Shown here: positions 1-5,306 of the stretch, in pieces
How positions within the stretch are numbered: position 1 is the stretch's first letter
How the letters are laid out: each line of letters begins with the position of its first letter
The notes under the pieces: generated by a model
Database searches by the model: none
Seen by the model: the letters and a program-made list of their open reading frames with translations, nothing else
What the model was told of the DNA's origin: nothing
Assembly: GCA_017532485.1 (NCBI GenBank)
Contig: JAFXJE010000073.1
Coordinates: 1 to 6,305, forward strand
Reading direction: 5' to 3'
DNA from: Peptococcaceae bacterium
GTDB lineage: Bacteria > Bacillota > Peptococcia > Peptococcales > Peptococcaceae
Length of the DNA: 6,305 bases
Position numbers and translations under genes: made by a program

Positions 1-241
1 AAAACTGCAGAGTGTTGCAGATCATGCTCAAGAGGTTAGTATGATGGTTGGACAAATTGCAGCTACAGCTCAAGAGCAGACTGCATCTGTTCAACAAGTA
101 GCTGTTGGTTTAGACCAAATTTCTGCCGTAGTTCAGAATAATTCTGCCACAGCTGAAGAATCTGCAGCTGCCAGTGAAGAGTTGTCCGGTCAGGCAGCTA
201 TGTTGAAAAATTTAGTAGCAGGTTTTAAATTGAAAAATTAA
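1..241 (+). CDS. Methyl-accepting chemotaxis protein, C-terminal end (5' truncated by window)
   Basis: The reading frame is already open at the left edge (first full codon at base 2) and gives about 79 residues ending in FKLKN. It is the tail of a chemoreceptor signalling domain: a long Ala/Ser/Gln/Glu-rich helix with heptad character. It contains the family-typical stretch IAATAQEQTASVQQV and then SATAEESAAASEEL, followed by the closing QAAMLKNLVAGFKL found at the end of many MCPs. In the family this cytoplasmic coiled-coil hairpin carries methylation sites and couples a sensor to CheW and CheA. The sensor and membrane segments lie outside the window, so the ligand cannot be inferred. No NWETF-like pentapeptide for CheR/CheB tethering is present at the C-terminus. 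The internal ATG at 41 is not a start, because the domain continues upstream of it. A terminator follows directly. Confidence 0.93.
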   Translation, partial: KLQSVADHAQEVSMMVGQIAATAQEQTASVQQVAVGLDQISAVVQNNSATAEESAAASEELSGQAAMLKNLVAGFKLKN

Positions 242-261
242 TTGAAATGTTTGTTAAAGAA

Positions 262-294
262 AGAGGTCGGAGCTTTTGTTCCGATCTCTTTTTT
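262..294 (+). terminator. Intrinsic terminator of the chemoreceptor gene
   Basis: The arms 262-273 and 278-289 pair over 12 bp, with G-U wobbles at 266/285 and 272/279, around a TTTT loop. A T-run at 289-294 follows. It begins 20 nt after the chemoreceptor stop codon and separates it from the lysR promoter. Confidence 0.9.
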
Positions 295-321
295 ATCAAT
301 ATTGAATATAGGCGAAAAATT

Positions 322-350
322 TTGACAAATAATTAGGCAAATGATATGAT
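322..350 (+). promoter_or_regulatory. Sigma-A/70-type promoter of the LysR regulator gene
   Basis: TTGACA at 322-327 is followed by a 17-bp spacer and TATGAT at 345-350, with an extended -10 TG at 342-343. This is near consensus at every element. Transcription would start near 357, leaving a leader of about 50 nt before the ATG at 408. An inverted repeat AAAAGT-N8-ACTTTT (358-377) sits at the predicted start site and could be an autoregulatory operator, but that is only inference. Confidence 0.8.
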
Positions 351-407
351 GAAAACGAAAAGTTTGACCGGACTTTTTAAAATAATCATGGGCACAGGAG
401 GCGTGCT

Positions 408-1334
408 ATGAAGCTGGAACAATTGCAACAAATTGTAGAAATTGAAAAGCAAAAATCTATTTCGAAAGCCGCAAAAGCCTTATATATGGGACAGCCTGCT
501 TTAAGTGGCGCGCTAAACAGCTTGGAAGAAGAAATCGGTGTCCGTTTGTTTGAACGCACCTCTAGTGGCGTAACGCCTACGCCGGAAGGCATGGAAATAT
601 TGCAGCTAGCCAAACAGATGTTAGAATGTCAGTCACAGATTTTAAATTATGGCAAGCAGCACCGAGAATTGTACGGTAATATCAATATTTTGTTAACTCA
701 AGCGTATAGTTTTTTGTTTTCTGATATTATGCTGGCTTTTAAAGAAAGATATCCGAAAGCTAAATTAAATATCAAGATTGTTACGGCAGATGATGTTATA
801 AAAGAATTATCTAATGGCAATGCCAATATTTGCATCACCTTGTGGGAAATGTTTCCGCAATATACAGCCAAAGTATTGAAAGATGCCGGTTTTCAATATG
901 AGACTTTCGGGAGTCATTCGATGATGGCATATATGAGTCAGGATAATCGTTTTGCTGAACATAGCAGCGTGGATTTAGCTTCACTTCGCGATGAAAACTT
1001 TTTGTGTTACTCTTCCAGCTTTTGGGCAGAAACCAATAAAGTGCTGCAGACAGATAGTGAGGCTCTCATTATGACTGACAGGGAAAATTTGAAACGCTTG
1101 CTAAGTACAGGACAGGCAATTTCTTTACTGCCGGATACTTTTGCTATTCGCGATTTATATTGCGACCAAGGTATGATAAAACTAGTACCAATCAAAGGTA
1201 CTGAAAATTTTGCTCAAGCGGTGGACTACTTAATTTATAATGGAAAACGTCAGTTGACTGTTTTGGAGCAAAAGACATTGGAGTTGCTGCGTGAGATACT
1301 TATGCATATTTCTGAAGATAGCAATAAATATTAA
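408..1334 (+). CDS. LysR-type transcriptional regulator
   Basis: The 308-residue length is typical for LysR-type regulators. Residues 1-60 form the winged helix-turn-helix: the hallmarks SISKAAKAL (17-25), QPALSGALNSLEEEIG (29-44) and LFER (47-50) are all present. Residues from about 90 to 295 match the position of the two-lobed periplasmic-binding-protein-like effector domain, so a small-molecule inducer is expected but cannot be named. The start is well supported by AGGAGG at 396-401, six bases before the ATG. The gene has its own strong promoter and its own terminator. It lies immediately upstream of, and in the same direction as, the sulfotransferase-transporter pair, which makes that pair its likeliest target. 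Most LysR regulators are divergent from their targets, so the tandem layout is less usual. Its codon use is mixed (many TTG and CTG leucines), unlike the two genes downstream. Family assignment is secure; the target is inferred. Confidence 0.95.
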   Translation: MKLEQLQQIVEIEKQKSISKAAKALYMGQPALSGALNSLEEEIGVRLFERTSSGVTPTPEGMEILQLAKQMLECQSQILNYGKQHRELYGNINILLTQAYSFLFSDIMLAFKERYPKAKLNIKIVTADDVIKELSNGNANICITLWEMFPQYTAKVLKDAGFQYETFGSHSMMAYMSQDNRFAEHSSVDLASLRDENFLCYSSSFWAETNKVLQTDSEALIMTDRENLKRLLSTGQAISLLPDTFAIRDLYCDQGMIKLVPIKGTENFAQAVDYLIYNGKRQLTVLEQKTLELLREILMHISEDSNKY

Positions 1335-1348
1335 TAATATAGCCATAA

Positions 1349-1388
1349 ATATACCCTATCACGAAATGAAGATAGGGTATATTTTTTT
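1349..1388 (+). terminator. Intrinsic terminator of the LysR regulator gene
   Basis: A perfect 12-bp stem (1349-1360 with 1371-1382) closes a 10-nt loop and is followed by T residues to 1388. It starts 15 nt after the lysR stop. A second pair of arms, ATATAGC at 1337-1343 and GCTATAT at 1390-1396, flanks the hairpin and could form an outer stem that encloses the U-tract. Confidence 0.92.
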
Positions 1389-1417
1389 AGCTATATGTAA
1401 GAGATTAGTATGTACTG

Positions 1418-1423
1418 TATAAT
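1418..1423 (+). promoter_or_regulatory. Candidate -10 element of the sulfotransferase operon
   Basis: A perfect TATAAT lies about 80 bases upstream of the sulfotransferase start and downstream of the lysR terminator. At 17-bp spacing the -35 position reads atgtaa (1395-1400), a poor match. A weak -35 with a good -10 is what an activator-dependent promoter often looks like, but the start site is not proven. Confidence 0.5.
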
Positions 1424-1433
1424 TAAAATATAT

Positions 1434-1454
1434 TAGATAAATTAAACTTATCTA
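1434..1454 (+). promoter_or_regulatory. Inverted repeat with LysR-box geometry in the operon leader
   Basis: TAGATAA (1434-1440), a 7-nt spacer and TTATCTA (1448-1454) form a perfect 7-bp-arm inverted repeat. T1438 and A1450 satisfy the T-N11-A rule for LysR-family binding sites inside a dyad. It lies just downstream of the candidate -10 at 1418-1423. It could therefore be a repressor or autoregulatory-type site, serve a different promoter, or form a leader RNA hairpin. Protein binding is inferred. Confidence 0.45.
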
Positions 1455-1501
1455 TTGGCGGTTATTAGTTATTATTTATTATTTTAAAGGAGGAATGTAT
1501 T

Positions 1502-2923
1502 ATGGGTAAACCATCAGTACACCCTATGGGGACAATCATTTACAAACCAGAGAAATGCTGGAACGGCTATACAGTATTTCAAGCAAGAGATGAAGGTGCT
1601 ACAATCATTGATATGAACGGCGGTGTAGTAAATCACTGGCATCATTTACAAGGTTTTCCTAACAAATTATTACCAGGCGGTTATATGATGGGTTCTTTAG
1701 GTGAACGCAACACAACATACGGCTGGCAAGACCAAAAAGACTTAGTCCAAGTTGACTGGGACGGTAACATCGTTTGGAGATTTAACAAAAATATTTATGT
1801 TGAAGACCCTGGTTATGAACCAGAATGGATGGCTCGTCAACATCATGACTTCCAACGCGAAGGTAATCCTGTAGGTTACTATGTACCAGGTATGGAATGT
1901 AAAGTAGACAGTGGTAATACATTATTATTAACTCATAATGATGTATTAGACCCTAACATTTCCTTACACACCTTAAGCGATGACCGTATCATCGAAGTTG
2001 ACTGGGAAGGCAATATCGTTTGGGAATGGAATTGCCATGAACATATTGATGAAATGGGCTTTGATGAAATTGCTAAAGCAGTAATGTTCCGTAATCCGAA
2101 CTTAGTAGGTAACGGTCATGGCGACTGGATGCACATTAACTCTATGAGTGTATTAGGTCCTAACAAATGGTATGATGCAGGCGATGAAAGATTTCATCCG
2201 GACAACATCATCATTGATGGTCGTGAAACTAACGTAATCGCTATCATCAGCAAAGCAACAGGTGAGTTGGTTTGGAAATTAGGTCCAGACTATACTACCG
2301 GCAAAGCAAAAGAAATCGGTCAAATCGTTGGTCAGCATCATGCTCACATGATTCCAGCAGGTTTACCTGGTGCAGGCAATATCTTAATTTACGACAATGG
2401 CGGCTGGGCTGGCTATGGTGCACCAAACCCTGCAGCTCCAACTGGTAATAAAAATGCAACTCGTGACTATTCCAGAGTTATTGAAATTGACCCAGTTAAA
2501 ATGGAAATCGTATGGCAATGTCGTCCAATGGACTTAGGTTATGGTCAACCATTTAATGCAGACCATTTCTACAGCTGCTATATCAGTTCTGCACAACGTT
2601 TGCCAAATGGTAATACATTCATTACTGAAGGTTCTGATGGTCGTCTGTTTGAAATCACACCTGACCATGAAATCGTTTGGGAATATCACAGTCCATACTA
2701 TGGTAAACAATTAGCTAACATGGTGTATCGTGCATATCGTTATCCTTATGACTATTGCCCACAAGCTCCAAAACCAGAAGAAAAAGCAATCGCACCTGTA
2801 GACAATACAGAATTCCGTTTGCCAAATGCAAAAACTAAAGAATTCCGTCGCTTAGTAAATGTACAAGGTACAGAAGGCTTTGGCGAAGTAGCAGGCTTCT
2901 GCTTAGCAATTGAAGAAGAGTAA
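1502..2923 (+). CDS. Arylsulfate sulfotransferase-like protein (six-bladed beta-propeller)
   Basis: This 473-residue protein resembles the bacterial arylsulfate sulfotransferase (ASST) family, which moves a sulfuryl group from a phenolic sulfate ester to another phenol through a sulfo-histidine, without PAPS. Six blade-like repeats of the form 'I-x-D-x-x-G-x-I-V-W' are visible near residues 34-46, 81-94, 163-176, 244-260, 325-340 and 381-395, matching the six-bladed propeller of the family. Candidate catalytic residues are H114/H115 (RQHHDF), H211 (DWMHINS), H279/H280/H282 (QHHAHMI), R325 (SRVIEID) and H355 (NADHFYS). Which of them correspond to the E. coli AssT residues needs an alignment. 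The N-terminus MGKPSVHPMGTIIY has no hydrophobic signal peptide, so it is predicted cytoplasmic, unlike the exported E. coli enzyme, and no DsbL/DsbI partner is nearby. AAAGGAGG at 1486-1493, eight bases before the ATG, supports the start. Leucine codons are almost all TTA, suggesting high expression. Family is likely; substrate unknown. Confidence 0.85.
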   Translation: MGKPSVHPMGTIIYKPEKCWNGYTVFQARDEGATIIDMNGGVVNHWHHLQGFPNKLLPGGYMMGSLGERNTTYGWQDQKDLVQVDWDGNIVWRFNKNIYVEDPGYEPEWMARQHHDFQREGNPVGYYVPGMECKVDSGNTLLLTHNDVLDPNISLHTLSDDRIIEVDWEGNIVWEWNCHEHIDEMGFDEIAKAVMFRNPNLVGNGHGDWMHINSMSVLGPNKWYDAGDERFHPDNIIIDGRETNVIAIISKATGELVWKLGPDYTTGKAKEIGQIVGQHHAHMIPAGLPGAGNILIYDNGGWAGYGAPNPAAPTGNKNATRDYSRVIEIDPVKMEIVWQCRPMDLGYGQPFNADHFYSCYISSAQRLPNGNTFITEGSDGRLFEITPDHEIVWEYHSPYYGKQLANMVYRAYRYPYDYCPQAPKPEEKAIAPVDNTEFRLPNAKTKEFRRLVNVQGTEGFGEVAGFCLAIEEE

Positions 2924-2982
2924 TTTTTAAGAAAATTTTAATCAATAAATTATTTGAAAAGGTAGAAAGTGAGGCGTTTATA

Positions 2983-4428
2983 ATGGCTGAAACAAAACAA
3001 CGCAGTGAACTTATAAATGTAGCCATTTATTTTGCAATTGTAGGTATTTTCTGGGGCTTCGTGCCAGCTCCAGCTCCACTGACTGAAGTGGGTGTTAAAG
3101 TATTAGGTTTATTCTTAGCCTTTATCGTTGGCTTTACAATGACTGAGCATCCTTGGGTGCATATTGTATCTTTCGTATTAGCAATGTTTACAGGTGTATT
3201 CCCTAACATTGCTGCTATGATGCCAGCTACTTGGGGTGGCGATACTTTCTTATTCATGGTATTGTTATTCATCGTTATTGAATATTTACGCGTTTCCGGT
3301 TTTAGTAAATTCGTATCTGCATGGTTGTTGACTCGTCCTTTCTTAGTAGGTCACCCATATAGAATTATCGGTATGTTAATGATCGTAGCTTGGTTATTAG
3401 CTATTTTCGTAGGTATCTTCGCTGGTTTATTATTAACTTGGGGCTTTATCTATCAGATTTGTGGCATTGTTGGTTACAAAAAACATTCCCCACAAGCTTG
3501 CGCAATGGTATTCGGTGTAACTTTAGTAGGTGCATTGAGCTTATCTACAATTCCATTCTTACACAATGCTTTAGTTATTATCGCAGCATTTACAGGTTCT
3601 ACAGGTTTAGAAGTAAACTTAATTCACTATTTAATGTACTCTGTACCTGAAAACTTAATGATTATTGCTTTATACTTAGTAATGTGTAAAGTATTATGGC
3701 GCTTAGATTTCAGTGCTATGAAAGACATGAAAATCGACTTTATTCCAAAAGAAGATTTAATCATGACAAAACAAGTAAAAATGTCCTTCGCATTCTTAAT
3801 TGCTTTAGTAGTTATGGTATTTGCTCCAAACGTATTACCTGCTGGTACTCCAGTTCAAGTTGCTTTAAAAGCAATCGGCAACAGCGGTATCTGCATGATT
3901 CTGTTTGTAGTTTGGTCCTTAATTAAAATTGACGGCAAAGAAATTTTCGATGTTGCTGAATTAGGTAAACAAGGTATTCCATGGAACATGGTATTCTGTT
4001 CTTTAGCAATCTTTACCTTTATCGCATTATTAGGTAATGCTTCCACAGGTATTAGTGCATTCGTAGGCTCTAAATTAGGTCCTATCTTTGTTGGTCAACC
4101 AGCTTGGTTATTCATCATTTTAGGTATGGTTATCACAATCGTGTTAACAAACTTCATGGCAAACATGGTAGTAGCTGTTGTAATGTTCGCAGCTTGCTTA
4201 CCAATCGGTGCTACACTGGGTATCGACCCAATGCAATTAGGTTTCTTATACACAATCTGTTCCTCTATCGCATTCTTGTTACCAGCTGCTTCTCCAGCAG
4301 GTATGTTGGTATTTATGAATAAAGAATGGATGACCACAGGCGAAATCTACAAATATGCAATTCCTACAGTAGTAATGATGGGTATCGTAGCTTATGTATG
4401 GAACGTAATCTTATTCATGTTTATCTAA
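2983..4428 (+). CDS. SLC13/DASS-like anion permease
   Basis: A 481-residue, very hydrophobic integral membrane protein with roughly a dozen membrane segments. A hydrophilic linker at about 240-265 divides it into two halves, as in the duplicated divalent anion:sodium symporter (DASS/SLC13) fold. The second half carries the family-like TNFMANM (389-395), LLPAASPAG (432-440) and EWMTTGEIYKYAIP (448-461). The Ser-Asn-Thr sodium/substrate signatures are not intact: the second-half copy reads A-N-M, and none is recognisable in the first half. The family moves di- and tricarboxylates or sulfate; the substrate here is open. It lies 59 bases after the sulfotransferase with no terminator between and shares its TTA-rich codon use, so the two are probably co-transcribed. 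It could bring in the sulfotransferase's substrate or remove its product. The RBS is modest: GTGAGG at 2969-2974, eight bases before the ATG. The superfamily call is fairly firm. Confidence 0.85.
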   Translation: MAETKQRSELINVAIYFAIVGIFWGFVPAPAPLTEVGVKVLGLFLAFIVGFTMTEHPWVHIVSFVLAMFTGVFPNIAAMMPATWGGDTFLFMVLLFIVIEYLRVSGFSKFVSAWLLTRPFLVGHPYRIIGMLMIVAWLLAIFVGIFAGLLLTWGFIYQICGIVGYKKHSPQACAMVFGVTLVGALSLSTIPFLHNALVIIAAFTGSTGLEVNLIHYLMYSVPENLMIIALYLVMCKVLWRLDFSAMKDMKIDFIPKEDLIMTKQVKMSFAFLIALVVMVFAPNVLPAGTPVQVALKAIGNSGICMILFVVWSLIKIDGKEIFDVAELGKQGIPWNMVFCSLAIFTFIALLGNASTGISAFVGSKLGPIFVGQPAWLFIILGMVITIVLTNFMANMVVAVVMFAACLPIGATLGIDPMQLGFLYTICSSIAFLLPAASPAGMLVFMNKEWMTTGEIYKYAIPTVVMMGIVAYVWNVILFMFI

Positions 4429-4464
4429 TTGAATTGTTAGAATAATATGACTTTTACAACAAAG

Positions 4465-4499
4465 CTCCGGTTTCGGATTAAACGAAATCGGAGTTTTTT
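4465..4499 (+). terminator. Intrinsic terminator of the sulfotransferase-transporter operon
   Basis: Arms 4465-4475 and 4483-4493 form an 11-bp stem with one G-U pair and a 7-nt loop, followed by six T residues (4494-4499). It ends the two-gene operon 36 nt after the transporter stop. The remaining 4500-4628 stretch holds only the toxin-antitoxin promoter region. Confidence 0.92.
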
Positions 4500-4537
4500 G
4501 GTTTTTGGGTATAAATGTTCTGAGGTGCATATAATAT

Positions 4538-4549
4538 AAATAGCTATTT
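4538..4549 (+). promoter_or_regulatory. Toxin-antitoxin operator, copy 1 (perfect palindrome)
   Basis: AAATAGCTATTT is a perfect 12-bp palindrome just upstream of the -35 box of the antitoxin promoter. Its core and right arm recur 25 bases downstream. Phd/YefM antitoxins repress their own operon by binding short palindromes at the promoter, so this is a good operator candidate. Binding is inferred. Confidence 0.6.
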
Positions 4550-4556
4550 TGATAGA

Positions 4557-4586
4557 TTGACAAATTAGCTATTTAGGAAATATACT
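4557..4586 (+). promoter_or_regulatory. Promoter of the toxin-antitoxin operon
   Basis: TTGACA (4557-4562), an 18-bp spacer and TATACT (4581-4586) form a good sigma-A/70-type promoter. Transcription would begin near 4593, giving a leader of about 36 nt before the antitoxin ATG. One TAGCTA palindrome lies just upstream and one inside the spacer, as expected for autorepression. Confidence 0.7.
4563..4574 (+). promoter_or_regulatory. Toxin-antitoxin operator, copy 2 (imperfect palindrome)
   Basis: AATTAGCTATTT repeats the TAGCTATTT of copy 1 (4541-4549) at 4566-4574, with one mismatched pair in the dyad. It lies wholly inside the -35/-10 spacer, so a protein bound here would block RNA polymerase. 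Confidence 0.55.
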
Positions 4587-4628
4587 AATAATGACTAAAG
4601 TAGATAGCCAAAAAAGGAGGCGAAATCA

Positions 4629-4862
4629 ATGACTATTGCCACAGCAACTGAAGTTCAAAACAATTTCGGTAGATTTTTAAAAATGGTTCAAGAGGGAAAG
4701 GAAGTTGTCATAATCAAAAACGGGACTGAAGTAGCACGGTTAATATCTAAAGAACAAACGGTATCATTTCTTTCTGATAGTCTTGTAGGTGTTCTATCTT
4801 CAGATGTAGACGAAAAGAAAGTAAAGGCAGAAAGGGTGGCACGGTATGAAAGTGTTGATTGA
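4629..4862 (+). CDS. Phd/YefM-family antitoxin
   Basis: This 77-residue protein has the Phd/YefM N-terminal fold signature: ATEVQNNFGRFLKMVQEGKEVVIIKNGTEVARLI at residues 5-39 (broken here: ATEVQNNFGRF, then EVVIIKNG, then VARLI). In the family this part dimerises and binds operator DNA. The charged C-terminal third (DEKKVKAERVARYESVD, 61-77) is where such antitoxins wrap and inhibit their toxin. Length is normal for the family. AGGAGG at 4615-4620, eight bases before the ATG, gives a strong start. It overlaps the downstream toxin gene by 17 bases, so the pair is translationally linked with antitoxin made first. It probably represses its own promoter through the TAGCTA palindromes. Pairing with a PIN nuclease rather than Doc or RelE-type toxins is a known but less common combination. 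Confidence 0.9.
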   Translation: MTIATATEVQNNFGRFLKMVQEGKEVVIIKNGTEVARLISKEQTVSFLSDSLVGVLSSDVDEKKVKAERVARYESVD

Positions 4863-5253
4863 TACGAATGTCATTCTAGATGTTCTCTGCAATCGCAAAG
4901 ATTTTGTTGATGATTCTTTGAAAGTATTCAAATATTGTGAAGCAAATCAGATTACAGGTTGTATTTCAGCTCTATCTATTCCTAACATTGTATATATCAT
5001 GCGTAAAGAACTTGATAATGAACGTATTAAAGAAATATTGATTACGCTTACGTCGCTTTTTACTGTAGTAGATTTGCGAGAAAGCGATTTAATTAAGGCT
5101 GCTGATTTGGAGCTTTTCGATTATGAAGATGCTTTGCAATCAGTCTGTGCGACAAGAACAAAAGCAAACTATATTGTGACAAGAAATATTAAAGATTTCA
5201 AAAATAGTACTGTCCCAGCGATTAAACCGTCAGAACTATTTGAACGAATTTAA
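4846..5253 (+). CDS. PIN-domain ribonuclease toxin (VapC-like)
   Basis: A 135-residue single-domain PIN protein. Family toxins are Mg2+/Mn2+-dependent RNases that cut RNA, often tRNA or rRNA; the target here cannot be predicted. The acidic active-site residues are in place: D6 in VLIDTNVILD, E55 in MRKEL, D92 and D95 in FDYEDALQ, and D117 in TRNIKDF. The mid-protein SALSIPNIVYIMRK (41-54) and the closing VPAIKPSELF resemble the PIN_3 subgroup. The ATG lies inside the antitoxin gene, 17 bases before its end, with AAAGGGTGG at 4831-4839 as an internal RBS six bases upstream. All catalytic acids are intact, so the toxin looks functional. The antitoxin upstream and the terminator just downstream make this a complete, self-contained cassette. 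Confidence 0.9.
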   Translation: MKVLIDTNVILDVLCNRKDFVDDSLKVFKYCEANQITGCISALSIPNIVYIMRKELDNERIKEILITLTSLFTVVDLRESDLIKAADLELFDYEDALQSVCATRTKANYIVTRNIKDFKNSTVPAIKPSELFERI

Positions 5254-5265
5254 GTGTGAATAGAT

Positions 5266-5306
5266 AAGGCAGTCAAGCATATTTGAGCTTGACTGCCTTG
5301 TTTTTT
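5266..5306 (+). terminator. Terminator between the convergent toxin and cotJC genes
   Basis: A perfect 13-bp stem (5266-5278 with 5287-5299) closes an 8-nt loop and is followed by G and six T residues (5301-5306), a strong plus-strand terminator 12 nt after the toxin stop. Read on the minus strand, the same hairpin starts 5 nt after the cotJC stop but is followed by ATCTATTC instead of a U-run, so it may terminate cotJ transcripts less efficiently. Confidence 0.92.

Noticed and set aside
41..43. ATG at 41 as start of a separate 66-residue protein
   Set aside because: The same frame is open to the window edge with chemoreceptor sequence, and there is no RBS, so this is an internal methionine.
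1455..1482. TTGGCG-N16-TATTAT as the sulfotransferase promoter
   Set aside because: Transcription would start within the AAAGGAGG ribosome site, so the transcript would lack it.
2924..2982. A/T-rich short dyads between the sulfotransferase and transporter as a terminator or second promoter
   Set aside because: No G+C-containing stem with a U-run and no recognisable -35/-10 pair; it looks like an ordinary intergenic spacer within an operon.
3390..4322. Several 70-90 codon frames in both directions inside the transporter gene
   Set aside because: They are shadows of the transporter frame with low-complexity, Arg/Tyr/Cys-rich translations and no initiation signals.
4429..4628. Possible small gene or riboswitch after the transporter
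   Set aside because: No open frame with an RBS and no recognisable riboswitch; the stretch is explained by a terminator, promoter and operators.
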